A stretch of 64,000 nucleotides of DNA from Carboxylicivirga agarovorans. GTDB taxonomy: Bacteria > Bacteroidota > Bacteroidia > Bacteroidales > Marinilabiliaceae. The notes beneath the pieces are model-generated. The model had not been told where the DNA came from. It saw only the letters and a list, made by a program, of their open reading frames with translations, and searched no databases. A program made the translations under genes and the position numbers. The DNA is taken from assembly GCF_050589845.1 (NCBI RefSeq), contig NZ_JBNGPA010000009.1, positions 162,535-226,534 of the forward strand. The letters are read 5' to 3'. This document shows, in pieces, positions 27,482-36,610 of the stretch (positions are counted from its first letter, which is position 1; every line of letters begins with the position of its first letter).

Positions 27482-30448
27482 ATGCTAACAAACTGTCATT
27501 CATATTATAGCTTTAAATACGGCACCATATCTACTGAAGATTTGATCAAAGTACTGGTTTACCACGACTATAATACTTTTGCCTTAACCGACATCAACAA
27601 TACCGCAGCCAGCATTGATTTTGCCAGGTTGGCTGCTCAACACAATATCAAACCTGTTGTTGGAGTTGATTTTCGTAATGGGGTACAGCAACAATACGTG
27701 GCCATTGCTAAAAACAATAAAGGATTCAGGGAAATCAACGAATACCTGACTCCGCACCTGCACGAAAAGCTTGATTTTGATGCACAGGCTCCTAAGTTCA
27801 ATAATGTTTATGTGGTTTACCCCTTTTCTCATGCCGATGATGAGCTACGCGACAATGAGTTCATTGGTATTTCTCCTGAAGATCTGAAACAGTTGCCCTT
27901 TTCAAAATGGAAAAACCAACAAAACAAGTTGGTGATCAAACATACCTGCACCTTCAGAAATAAACATGACTACAATGCCCATCGTCTGCTACGTGCCATT
28001 GATAAAAACACGCTATTAAGCAAACTGCCACAGGAAGAACAGGCCACACTGGCCGATATGATCATGCCGAAGGCTGATCTGCTCGGGCTTTACAAACTAT
28101 ACCCGCAAATAATTGAAAACACAGAACGCATGCTGACATCGTGCAGCATTGATTTTGACTTTGGTACCAATAAAAACAAACAGGTTTTTAAAGGCTCTGA
28201 AGAAGCCGATTTTCAACGCTTGAAAAAACGCTGCGAAGAAGGGCTGACCTACCGGTTCCCGGGTAAAGACGAGGCAGTGGTTAAACGCATGAACAAAGAG
28301 CTGAAGGTTATTCGTGAACTTGGTTTCTGCGCCTACTTCCTGGTTACCCTTGACATTGTTGATTACGCACGTAGTCAAAACTATTATTACATTGGCCGTG
28401 GTAGCGGCGCCAATAGCCTTGTTGCATACCTGTTGCGCATTACCAATGTTGATCCCATTGACCTGGATCTGTATTTCGAACGCTTTATTAATCCTTTCCG
28501 CCAGTCGCCACCCGACTTTGACATTGACTTCTCGTGGACCGACCGCGATGACGTGACACGCTACATCTTTGAAACCTATGGATACGATCGTGTGGCCCTG
28601 CTGGGTAATTACATTACGTTCAAATACAAATCGGCCATTCGCGAAATTGCCAAGGTATTTGGTGTTCCCGATGATGAGATTGTAGCTTTGCAAAAAAATC
28701 CTTCATCGGCCAGTGGTAATAAGTATGGAGAATGGGTAATCAAATACAGTCGGTTTATCGATGGCTTTCCCAGCCATAGCAGCATTCATTCAAGCGGTAT
28801 TCTTATTTCAGAAGAACCCATTGCCTGCTACTCGTCAACAGAGTTACTCCCCAAAGGCTTTCCTTCAACACAGTTTGATATGTACATAGCCGAAGATGTG
28901 GGTTTGCACAAGTTTGATATACTGAGCCAGCGCGGACTCAGCAAGATCAAAGACACACTGGATATCATCAGTAAAAACACCGGCGAAGAAATTGATATTG
29001 ACAACATTGACATGTTAAAAAAAGACGAGCGCATAAAGGATCTGTTAAAGGTAGGAAAAGCCATTGGCTGCTTTTATGTGGAATCGCCAGCCATGCGCAT
29101 GCTTCTTACCAAGCTTAAAGCCGACGATTACCTGCGTCTGGTGGCTGCCAGCTCCATTATTCGTCCCGGCGTGGCTAAAAGTGGCATGATGCGTGAATAC
29201 ATCGTTCGCTTTCAAAACCTCCAAAGACGGGAACAGGCCCGTGAGGATTTACCCGAACTGTATAACATACTGAAAGAGACCTACGGCGTAATGGTGTACC
29301 AGGAAGATGTAATTAAAGTGGCTCATTACTTTGCCGGTTTATCGCTTGATGAAGCCGATATACTGCGCCGCGGTATGTCGTGGAAGTTCAGGCAGCGTAA
29401 TGAGTTTTGGAAAGTGCGCGAAAAATTCTTTAGCAACTGCCGTAATAAAGGCTACCGCGAACAAACCATTGCCGATATATGGCGACAGATCGAAAGTTTT
29501 GCCAACTATGCTTTTGCCAAAGGACACTCGGCCAGTTATGCAGTAGAAAGCTTCCAGGCACTCTACCTTAAAGCCTACTACCCCCGTGAATACATGGTGG
29601 CAACATTAAATAACGGCGGTGGGTTTTACCGGGCCGAACTATACCTGCACGAGGCACGCATGAACGGTGCTATTGTTGAAGCCCCCTGTGTCAATCGCAG
29701 CGACTGGCCATGTGTGATATATGGCAAGCACCTGTTTTTAGGTCTGTTTATGCTGTATGGTTTAGAAAAAAAATCAGTAGAGATGCTTCTCAATGAACGT
29801 GGTCTATTTGGTGAATTTACCAGCCTGTCCGACTTCGTGAATCGTGTACCCATCTCACTTGAACAACTATTAATATTAATTCGCATTGATGCCTTCCGCT
29901 TTACAGGCAAAACAAAAAAGGAACTATTGTGGGATGCTCATCATCTGCTTGGGCACAGCAAAGTAACCAAACCTGAACCAACACTTTTTCAGCCCGAAGT
30001 ACGTGAGTTTGAGCTCCCCGATCTGTGGGAGCACGAGCTCGAAAATGCTTTTGACGAACTGGAGTTACTGGGTTTCCCGCTCAGCTCACCCTTTCAGCTA
30101 TTGGCTAAGCAGTTGCCCAGCATGTTAAAGGCTGCCGATCTGCCCAACCTCATCAATAAAACAGTGGCTATTGTGGGCTATTTAATAACCCGTAAGCCCA
30201 CACGCACCAGCAAGGGTGAAAGCATGTCATTTGGCACCTTTCTCGACCTTGATGGCTTTTGGCTCGACACCGTTCACTTTGCCCATTCATTTAAGCGCTT
30301 CCCCTTCAGGGGGCCCGGCTGTTATTTAATACGTGGCAAGGTGGTTGAAGAGTATGGATTTGTCTCTGTTGAAGTCAACCAGATGTATCGCTTAAGTAAT
30401 ATGTCTTTACAGGAAAGTACAAGGCATAGCCTGAATACGGCTATATAA
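27482..30448 (+). CDS. DnaE2-like DNA polymerase III alpha subunit (error-prone type)
   Basis: 988 residues, shorter than replicative DnaE (about 1160) and near DnaE2/ImuC length. The order is PHP domain (1-60 and on), palm with YIGRGSGANSLVAYLLRIT and catalytic PDFDIDF (about 344-350), fingers (GVMVYQEDVI; DILRRGMSWKFR; FAKGHSASYA) and a C-terminal OB fold (VAIVGYLITRKP). The PHP site is degenerate: NCHSYYSFKYG and ALTDINN replace the usual HxH, LDG and TDH metal ligands, so proofreading or metal activity is unlikely. Its place behind a Y-family polymerase and a LexA-like repressor is the arrangement of adaptive-mutagenesis cassettes. Replication of the chromosome would be served by another DnaE outside this window. 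Confidence 0.92.
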   Translation: MLTNCHSYYSFKYGTISTEDLIKVLVYHDYNTFALTDINNTAASIDFARLAAQHNIKPVVGVDFRNGVQQQYVAIAKNNKGFREINEYLTPHLHEKLDFDAQAPKFNNVYVVYPFSHADDELRDNEFIGISPEDLKQLPFSKWKNQQNKLVIKHTCTFRNKHDYNAHRLLRAIDKNTLLSKLPQEEQATLADMIMPKADLLGLYKLYPQIIENTERMLTSCSIDFDFGTNKNKQVFKGSEEADFQRLKKRCEEGLTYRFPGKDEAVVKRMNKELKVIRELGFCAYFLVTLDIVDYARSQNYYYIGRGSGANSLVAYLLRITNVDPIDLDLYFERFINPFRQSPPDFDIDFSWTDRDDVTRYIFETYGYDRVALLGNYITFKYKSAIREIAKVFGVPDDEIVALQKNPSSASGNKYGEWVIKYSRFIDGFPSHSSIHSSGILISEEPIACYSSTELLPKGFPSTQFDMYIAEDVGLHKFDILSQRGLSKIKDTLDIISKNTGEEIDIDNIDMLKKDERIKDLLKVGKAIGCFYVESPAMRMLLTKLKADDYLRLVAASSIIRPGVAKSGMMREYIVRFQNLQRREQAREDLPELYNILKETYGVMVYQEDVIKVAHYFAGLSLDEADILRRGMSWKFRQRNEFWKVREKFFSNCRNKGYREQTIADIWRQIESFANYAFAKGHSASYAVESFQALYLKAYYPREYMVATLNNGGGFYRAELYLHEARMNGAIVEAPCVNRSDWPCVIYGKHLFLGLFMLYGLEKKSVEMLLNERGLFGEFTSLSDFVNRVPISLEQLLILIRIDAFRFTGKTKKELLWDAHHLLGHSKVTKPEPTLFQPEVREFELPDLWEHELENAFDELELLGFPLSSPFQLLAKQLPSMLKAADLPNLINKTVAIVGYLITRKPTRTSKGESMSFGTFLDLDGFWLDTVHFAHSFKRFPFRGPGCYLIRGKVVEEYGFVSVEVNQMYRLSNMSLQESTRHSLNTAI

Positions 30449-30560
30449 GTTGCGGTTGGAGAAGGATTGTTATTGGCTATTTGTTGATTTGTTTATCAGT
30501 TTAAAAGTTGATGAATCGTTTAACTGTCGTACTGTCGAATTGATAGGCTAGCTGTCAATA

Positions 30561-30940
30561 GCTAGTAATTCCAAGTATACAGTAACCCTTCCCCACTCAA
30601 AACGATAGTTTTGACAGCGTGTTGGCCGGTCCAATTGGCGCGAGCCTGCGTTGGTGTGACGCAGATGAATGCGGGGGAAAATGGCTTGTGCGATGGAAAA
30701 ATTCATCAAGGATGTGGGATGAAGCATTAATTGGACTAGACTTTTTGTTTCTTTTTCGGCAATGGAAAAAGAAAACCCGCCTGGTAAGGCAACTAAAATA
30801 CACATTCCGTTCCAGGTAAATTCCTGTACAAGGAAATATACAATTGCAGCGGGTTGATGAGGATCATGTAACCCGGGGTGTCGCGAAGCTTTACCCTTGG
30901 CTGGAATAAGCTGGGTATTCAGCCCGCTATTGGTAACTTA
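30561..30940. repeat. 380-bp tandem repeat, copy 1
   Basis: Begins GCTAGTAATTCCAAG. The first 272 bases match copy 2 with only two visible substitutions. The remaining 108 bases are clearly diverged. It contains a perfect 10-bp hairpin (TTTCTTTTTC 30748-30757, GAAAAAGAAA 30765-30774) and a CTGCGT/ACGCAG hairpin (30646-30664). Several overlapping frames on both strands stay open for 60-88 codons. Confidence 0.85.
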
Positions 30941-31322
30941 GCTAGTAATTCCAAGTATACAGTAGCCCTTCCCCACTCAAAACGATAGTTTTGACAGTGT
31001 GTTGGCCGGTCCAATTGGCGCGAGCCTGCGTTGGTGTGACGCAGATGAATGCGGGGGAAAATGGCTTGTGCGATGGAAAAATTCATCAAGGATGTGGGAT
31101 GAAGCATTAATTGGACTAGACTTTTTGTTTCTTTTTCGGCAATGGAAAAAGAAAACCCGCCTGGTAAGGCAACTAAAATACACATTCCGTTCCAGGTAAA
31201 TTCCTGTACAAGTTAATATTCAATTGCAGCGGGATGGTGAGGATCATGTAACCCAGGGCGTCACTAAGCTTTCCCCTGCGCTACGATGACATCAGGCCTA
31301 CAGCCCTTGGTTGACAACTTAG
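30941..31322. repeat. 380-bp tandem repeat, copy 2
   Basis: Starts exactly 380 bases after copy 1 with the same word, and carries the same two hairpins (31128-31154 and 31026-31044). Its 3' third differs from copy 1 but keeps GATCATGTAACCC and AAGCTTT, so the two share a common ancestor over the whole unit. Confidence 0.85.
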
Positions 31323-31339
31323 TTATCAACGAAAACAAA

Positions 31340-31367
31340 AAGGGTCATCGCTCAAGCGATGACCCTT
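31340..31367 (-). terminator. Terminator of the S46 peptidase gene
   Basis: AAGGGTCATCGCT and AGCGATGACCCTT form a perfect 13-bp stem with a 2-base loop. On the minus strand it is followed by TTTTTGTTTTC. It lies 27 bases behind the stop codon at 31394. Confidence 0.85.
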
Positions 31368-31393
31368 CCTATATAGAAGAACTTCCTCTTATT

Positions 31394-33553
31394 CTACTCA
31401 ATAATCGTCATTTCATCTAACAAATAGCTTGCACCCGCCATCTTATCGACGATAAACAACACGTAGCGCATATCTAAAGAAATGTTTCGGCACTGCTCTG
31501 GGTTGAACATCAGGTCACTCATTACACCTTCCCAGGCACGGTCAAAGTTAATACCGATCAAATGACCTTCAGCGTTAAGAACCGGGCTGCCCGAGTTACC
31601 ACCTGTTGTATGGTTGGTAGCTACAAAACACACTGGTACTGTACCATCTACTTCATAACGTCCGTAGTCTTTGTTTTCATACAATTCTTTCAGCTTTGCA
31701 GGCACGCGGTAATCATAAATATCAGGATTATCTTTTTCCATAATACCTTCAAGAGTAGTGAAGTGCTTGTAATAAACCGCATCTCTGGCTGTGTAGCCTT
31801 TCACCTGTCCGTATGAAACACGCAATGTGAAATTGGCATCCGGATAGAATACTTTGTCTGACTCAAATTTCATTTGTGCCGCCATGTAAGCCTTGTTTAA
31901 GTCGGCCAGCTCATTGCGGTATTTCTTCATTTTAGGATATACCTTATCGTTGTAAACCGCCTTAAAGCTGTTGTTCAATATATATGCAGGATCCTTCTCC
32001 AGTTTCTTGATTGATTTAGCCGAGAAATTGTTAATAAATGCCAGCACTGCTTCCTTTTCATCAAATATGGATTTACCATACAAATAATCAACATACTTGC
32101 TGACATCTCCTTTGTACTTCCCTTTGATAACAGCGTATACATCAGGCTGGAAAGCAGCATCAATATTTTCGGCATACATGCCCAATAGTTTGGCCGATAT
32201 CTCTTTATCCAATGGCTGGTAGTAATCTTTAAAGAACAGTTCAACCCTCTCAAGCAGTTTCTCTTTTACTCCATTAACAGCCTCTTCATTAACTTCCTCA
32301 GCTTCATACATGGCTTTTAAGGCCGACATTTGCCCTGCCAGGTTAGCTATTTCAATACCGTTTGAAGGAATCATCTCACGATAGTAACCATAGGTCAGGT
32401 TATAGTTGGTGTAATCCTTATAAACTGCTTCATACTTGCTCAACAACTCTGCATATTCAGGTGCTTCTGCCTTAGCCCACTTATTAAAACCGGCCTCGTA
32501 TTGCTGCTTTTTAGTAATAGCATCCAAAATTTCCAATCCACGGTTTTCACCGATCCAACGCTTCCAGCTATTTGAGATACGTGCATTTTTAGCCGCATAC
32601 TTAATACGAACTGCAGGATCAGCCTCCTGAAAACGATTCATGATATCCAATTTTGCAGTACGCACATCAATCAGTTTAGGATTCACTGTTTCAGTCAACA
32701 TCTCTAAGTGATACGATGGCACATACTGATAAGTGCTTCCCGGATATCCAAATACCATGGTAAAATCACCCTCATTCACTCCCTTTAATGATACAGGGAA
32801 GTGCTTGGCCGGTTTGTAAGGTACGTTGTCCTTTGAGTATTCTGCTGGTTTATTATCCTTATCGGCATAAATACGGAACATGCTGAAGTCACCCGTATGA
32901 CGTGGCCACATCCAGTTATCTGTGTCACCACCAAATTTTCCGATGGCTGAAGGAGGTGCACCTACTAAACGCACATCTTTAAAAATCTCGTTGACGAATA
33001 AAAAGTACTGGTTACCATGGAAAAACGGTTTTAATACTGCTTTGTAATGTGTATCCTTAACTGCCTCGTCTTTAATGGCCTTGATGTTAGTACCAATAAT
33101 TTTATTACGCTCATCGGTGCTCATATCATCATTAACACCTTCTAACACACGCGCCGTTACATCTTCCATGCGCTTAAGGAAGGTAACTGTCAAACCAGGA
33201 TTCACCAACTCCTCTTCGGGCGACATAGCCCAGAAACCATTGGTCAGGTAATCGTGCTCAACCGAGCTATGGTACTGGATCTGACCGTAACCACAATGGT
33301 GGTTAGTAACTATAAGGCCTTTATCGGAAATTAACTCACCCGTACATCCACGGCCAAAAATAACCACTGCATCTTTAAGGCAAGCTTCATTAACACTGTA
33401 AACATCTTCGGCAGTAAGCTTAAAGCCCATTTCCTGCATTTGCTCAATGTTGTATTTTTTCAACAACATCGGTATCCACATACCTTCATCAGCCTTTGCA
33501 TATGTTTGCAACAACAATGCAGCAACCAATGTCAATAATAGTCTCTTTATCAT
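31394..33553 (-). CDS. S46-family dipeptidyl-peptidase, DPP11-like (Asp/Glu-specific)
   Basis: 719 residues, the usual S46 size. Signal peptide to about residue 21. The trypsin-like core has catalytic His in TNHHCGYGQIQYHS (about 88) and Ser in TGGNSGSPVLN (about 654). The helical insertion of the family lies between. The segment GINFDRAWEG carries Arg where Asp/Glu-specific DPP11 has it; DPP7 has Gly there. That assignment rests on my recollection of the P. gingivalis enzymes. It releases dipeptides from peptide N-termini in the periplasm, a main route of peptide use in Bacteroidota that live on protein. Single gene with its own terminator. Confidence 0.92.
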   Translation of the reverse strand: MIKRLLLTLVAALLLQTYAKADEGMWIPMLLKKYNIEQMQEMGFKLTAEDVYSVNEACLKDAVVIFGRGCTGELISDKGLIVTNHHCGYGQIQYHSSVEHDYLTNGFWAMSPEEELVNPGLTVTFLKRMEDVTARVLEGVNDDMSTDERNKIIGTNIKAIKDEAVKDTHYKAVLKPFFHGNQYFLFVNEIFKDVRLVGAPPSAIGKFGGDTDNWMWPRHTGDFSMFRIYADKDNKPAEYSKDNVPYKPAKHFPVSLKGVNEGDFTMVFGYPGSTYQYVPSYHLEMLTETVNPKLIDVRTAKLDIMNRFQEADPAVRIKYAAKNARISNSWKRWIGENRGLEILDAITKKQQYEAGFNKWAKAEAPEYAELLSKYEAVYKDYTNYNLTYGYYREMIPSNGIEIANLAGQMSALKAMYEAEEVNEEAVNGVKEKLLERVELFFKDYYQPLDKEISAKLLGMYAENIDAAFQPDVYAVIKGKYKGDVSKYVDYLYGKSIFDEKEAVLAFINNFSAKSIKKLEKDPAYILNNSFKAVYNDKVYPKMKKYRNELADLNKAYMAAQMKFESDKVFYPDANFTLRVSYGQVKGYTARDAVYYKHFTTLEGIMEKDNPDIYDYRVPAKLKELYENKDYGRYEVDGTVPVCFVATNHTTGGNSGSPVLNAEGHLIGINFDRAWEGVMSDLMFNPEQCRNISLDMRYVLFIVDKMAGASYLLDEMTIIE

Positions 33554-33574
33554 TTTTGTTGATTTATGTAATGT

Positions 33575-34147
33575 TTAAAACTTATTCAATTCAGTATACA
33601 GGCGTTGTACCGGAAGCCCGACCACATTAAAATAGGAGCCTTCAATTCGCTCGATGCCAATCATTCCAATCCACTCCTGTATGCCGTAGGCCCCTGCTTT
33701 ATCAAAAGGCTTGTAATGATCAATGTAGAAATCAATTTCATCCAGGGTCAATTGTTTAAAAAACACTTTGGTGGATACAGTAAAAGTTTCTTGTTTCGTA
33801 GCAGAGCTTAAGGCCACACCCGTTATTACTTCATGCTCCCGCCCTGAAAGCATTTGCAGCATTTTAACGGCCTCGTTTTTGTCCGCGGGTTTTCCAAGAA
33901 TATGATGATCGCAACAAACAATGGTATCAGCAGTAATAACAATTACGTTATCAGCTTCTAAATCGTTCTTGTATGGCTGTGCTTTTTGAATAGCCAGGTA
34001 AACAGGCACTTCTTCTGCAGGCATATCATCCGGAAAAATTTCATCTCCGCTGTCCTTAACAAGTACCTCAAAAGGAATCTGCAATTGCGACAGTAAATCC
34101 TTACGGCGAGGCGATTGCGATGCTAATATGATTTTTTGTTGCTCCAC
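33575..34147 (-). CDS. maf: Maf-like nucleoside triphosphate pyrophosphatase
   Basis: 190 residues. The N-terminal ILASQSPRRKDLLSQL is the Maf signature. GKPADKNEAVKMLQMLSG and YGIQEWIGMIGIERIEGSYFNVVGLP complete the family pattern. The start is GTG 34147, since no ATG precedes the signature in this frame. Maf proteins hydrolyse non-canonical or modified NTPs (dTTP/UTP or m7GTP, by subtype) to keep them out of nucleic acids. It lies 21 bases upstream of the S46 peptidase in the same direction and downstream of the UbiA-like and KdsC-like genes. Confidence 0.93.
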   Translation of the reverse strand: MEQQKIILASQSPRRKDLLSQLQIPFEVLVKDSGDEIFPDDMPAEEVPVYLAIQKAQPYKNDLEADNVIVITADTIVCCDHHILGKPADKNEAVKMLQMLSGREHEVITGVALSSATKQETFTVSTKVFFKQLTLDEIDFYIDHYKPFDKAGAYGIQEWIGMIGIERIEGSYFNVVGLPVQRLYTELNKF

Positions 34148-34328
34148 TCTGTTCGTTTATCTTTCTAATCCGGTATTTCATATCATCTGCTTTGTGAACA
34201 GTGCAACCCCTGATAAATACGATGTCCATTGGACAGTTTACAGATCGACAATCCAGCAAAGCAACGCAAATATATAATATTTAGCCGCTCTCCCTGCCCA
34301 TTTAAGCCGGTAAGATAAACGATGTGTT

Positions 34329-35270
34329 TTAAAACATCTGCCCAACCAGGAGGATGAAGATGATGCCCATCAGGATAACAAGCTTACTGTAATTACTAAC
34401 CTGATGATAATCTGAGCTATTATCAGCTTTTATCCATTTGTAGATCAACAGCACATGCGGCACTGTTAAACCAATAATATAATAAGGGAGCGCCAGTGGA
34501 ACAGAGCTAAACTCATCGACATAAAAATAGATGGCCCACATGGCCAGTAATGAAATACCCTCAAGAACCAGTACAAATACCTTTGTCAGCTTGATGCCAA
34601 GGGCAATGGGCAATGTTTTACATCCCACTGCTTTATCGCCTTTTATATCTTCAGCGTCTTTAATGATCTCTCGAATAAAATTAGACAGAAAGGCAAAAAT
34701 GGCAAATCCTGTGGTATAGAACCAGGCTGTTGAACAGGCCTCTGTTCTGATAATTTGCTCACCATATACCTTGGTTAGCATGGCAAATTCAACAGACACT
34801 ACCAACAGTACAACAATGCCGGTTAAAAATGAGATAACCAGGTTACCAATGACAATGTGCCTTTTAAAGGTAGTGCTGTAATACCACAGCAGTACGGGAA
34901 CAGCAATATACATCAGTGCATATATTTCCTTGCGGGCCACATAGGCTATAAACAAGCCTGTTAAAATGCCTGTCATCGTTAGTAATACGTGCAAAAACAA
35001 AGCTGTTCTTCGGGCAATATGACGCCCGATCAATACTTTTCCCGGTTTATTAATCCGGTCAATGCGAATATCGAAGTAATCATTAATAATATAGCCGGCA
35101 GCAGCCAGCAATACCGTAGACATAACTACTAAAGCAAAGCGCAAATGCGATAATACCGGACTCACCTCATAATGACTGAGAATGGGTAATATTAAACCAT
35201 AACGCAAGGCATATTGCATGCCCCCTATCATTAGTATATTTTTATACCGGATGAGTTTTAAATATTTCAT
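34329..35270 (-). CDS. UbiA-family membrane prenyltransferase
   Basis: 313 residues with about eight or nine membrane helices. The first Asp-rich motif is AGYIINDYFDIRIDRINKP and the second is REIIKDAEDIKGDK, both typical of UbiA enzymes that move a prenyl group from a diphosphate to an acceptor. Bacteroidota members of this shape are often called geranylgeranylglycerol-phosphate geranylgeranyltransferases, but the acceptor cannot be read here. It is 28 bases downstream of the KdsC-like gene, suggesting joint transcription. Confidence 0.88.
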   Translation of the reverse strand: MKYLKLIRYKNILMIGGMQYALRYGLILPILSHYEVSPVLSHLRFALVVMSTVLLAAAGYIINDYFDIRIDRINKPGKVLIGRHIARRTALFLHVLLTMTGILTGLFIAYVARKEIYALMYIAVPVLLWYYSTTFKRHIVIGNLVISFLTGIVVLLVVSVEFAMLTKVYGEQIIRTEACSTAWFYTTGFAIFAFLSNFIREIIKDAEDIKGDKAVGCKTLPIALGIKLTKVFVLVLEGISLLAMWAIYFYVDEFSSVPLALPYYIIGLTVPHVLLIYKWIKADNSSDYHQVSNYSKLVILMGIIFILLVGQMF

Positions 35271-35298
35271 TTGCGATTTGCTTTAGCTTGTATATATC

Positions 35299-35814
35299 TT
35301 ACCAAATATAATCTAAAGCCCATTTACCATGAGCGCGTAATACCTGCTCCATCACATCGCGCACAGCTCCTTCTCCTCCTTTTCGATCTGATATGTATTT
35401 ACAGAGCGACTTAATTTCCTCAACAGCGTCGGCAGGACAAACCGGGATACCAACACGTTTCATAACCGGATAGTCGGGTATGTCATCCCCCATGTACATC
35501 ACCTCTTCGGCCTTTATACCAGTCTCTTCCATCCACTTCTCAAAACATGGCCATTTGTCCGAAATTCCCAAATACACATGCTTTAGTCCCAGGCCTTCAT
35601 AGCGTTTTTTAACAGCCTGCGTATTGCCACCCGAGATAATAGCTACCGGATAACCTAATTTAACCGCCAATTGCAGTGCAAATCCGTCTTTAATATTGGC
35701 TGTTCGCATGGGCTCACCAGACGGATGCAAGGGAATCATTTGTGATGATAAAACACCATCCACATCGAAGACAAAAGCCTTCACCTTCATTAAATCTTCT
35801 TTGAAATTGCTCAT
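35299..35814 (-). CDS. KdsC-like HAD phosphatase (3-deoxy-D-manno-octulosonate 8-phosphate phosphatase type)
   Basis: 171 residues, capless HAD of class C0. Motif I is VFDVDGVLSSQ, motif II IISGGNTQ, and motif IV MGDDIPDYPVMKRVGIPVCPADA. The size and the GDDIPD motif match KdsC, which dephosphorylates KDO-8-phosphate in lipopolysaccharide core synthesis. No kdsA or kdsD is nearby. It starts the run KdsC-UbiA-Maf-S46, all on the minus strand. Confidence 0.88.
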   Translation of the reverse strand: MSNFKEDLMKVKAFVFDVDGVLSSQMIPLHPSGEPMRTANIKDGFALQLAVKLGYPVAIISGGNTQAVKKRYEGLGLKHVYLGISDKWPCFEKWMEETGIKAEEVMYMGDDIPDYPVMKRVGIPVCPADAVEEIKSLCKYISDRKGGEGAVRDVMEQVLRAHGKWALDYIW

Positions 35815-35847
35815 CTCAAGATATTGGTTTTAATGCGAAGATAACAA

Positions 35848-35880
35848 AAAGGCTCTTTTCGGTAATAATGAAGAGCCTTT
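35848..35880 (-). terminator. Terminator after the NTF2-like lipoprotein gene
   Basis: AAAGGCTCTT and AAGAGCCTTT form a perfect 10-bp stem with a 13-base loop. The minus strand then reads TTTTTG. It lies 34 bases behind the stop at 35914 and just upstream of the KdsC-like start. Confidence 0.75.
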
Positions 35881-35913
35881 CTTTGTATTAATATGTGCTT
35901 CCACATCATGCCA

Positions 35914-36366
35914 TCAGGTATGATCCACAATGATCTTCCAATGACCGTCAATACGTTTCCAGATCAATGAAAAGTTACCTTCTGCGTTACCAATACTACG
36001 TTCCAGGTGAAAACTCCCTATCACCAGCACACAATCGTCTGATAATTGATTAAAGTGTTTAAACCGGTACTCTAAAACACCACGGTGATCGGCGGTAGGA
36101 TACCCTCTTTTGTAGTTATCAAGGGTTGATTGCCAGCCTTTGGTCAAACTGTTTAAGCCCATAAACCGTAGCGAATCTGATTGCCAGTACACTTGCATAT
36201 ACCCTTCAAAATCTCCTTTATTCCAACATTGCCTTGATGCTTCCATTTGTTCCAGAATGGTTTGTTTTACATCCTCATGAACACTTGTGATTACACTGTT
36301 TTCATTTGTTTGATGAAGGCAGGCACTCAGTAGAATACTGACCACCAACAGATAAATTACTTTCAT
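35914..36366 (-). CDS. NTF2-like (SnoaL/DUF4440-type) lipoprotein
   Basis: 150 residues. The signal peptide ends in ILLSACLHQ (lipobox Cys about 16). The rest is a single NTF2-like domain: a helix with QMEASRQCWNKGDFEGYMQVYW, then beta strands ending SLIWKRIDGHWKIIVDHT. Such domains bind small ligands or act as minor enzymes, and no catalytic residues can be named. It stands alone between a terminator and the divergent YigZ gene. Confidence 0.75.
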   Translation of the reverse strand: MKVIYLLVVSILLSACLHQTNENSVITSVHEDVKQTILEQMEASRQCWNKGDFEGYMQVYWQSDSLRFMGLNSLTKGWQSTLDNYKRGYPTADHRGVLEYRFKHFNQLSDDCVLVIGSFHLERSIGNAEGNFSLIWKRIDGHWKIIVDHT

Positions 36367-36610
36367 AGTTAACTGGTTTCAATTATTGTCGCAATAAAAG
36401 TAAGCAAATTATGTCACCTTAGTTATAGCTGACATGAGCAATCCTGTTGCCCGGAATTAACAGGGGCTTACCACCATCAATACTCCATTCATATGGATAA
36501 AAATCCGATACTCTTGTAATAATAGTCTTGTCAGGAGGCGTTCAAAAAGCATTATTAGCCACTGTGCACGGTTTTTTTTTTAATTTCGTTGGCAAATACT
36601 CGTATGAATA

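Larger units (their letters stand above)
30449..31393. other. Intergenic region filled by 380-bp tandem repeats
   Basis: 945 bases. Nearly all is the pair of repeats at 30561-30940 and 30941-31322. The remainder is low-complexity DNA behind dnaE and the DPP11 terminator at 31340. Confidence 0.6.

Noticed and set aside
30548..31199. Reading frames of 66-88 residues in the 380-bp repeats on both strands
   Set aside because: Three overlapping frames are open at once in both copies, none has a recognisable domain, and the hairpins suggest structure. I report the repeat instead.
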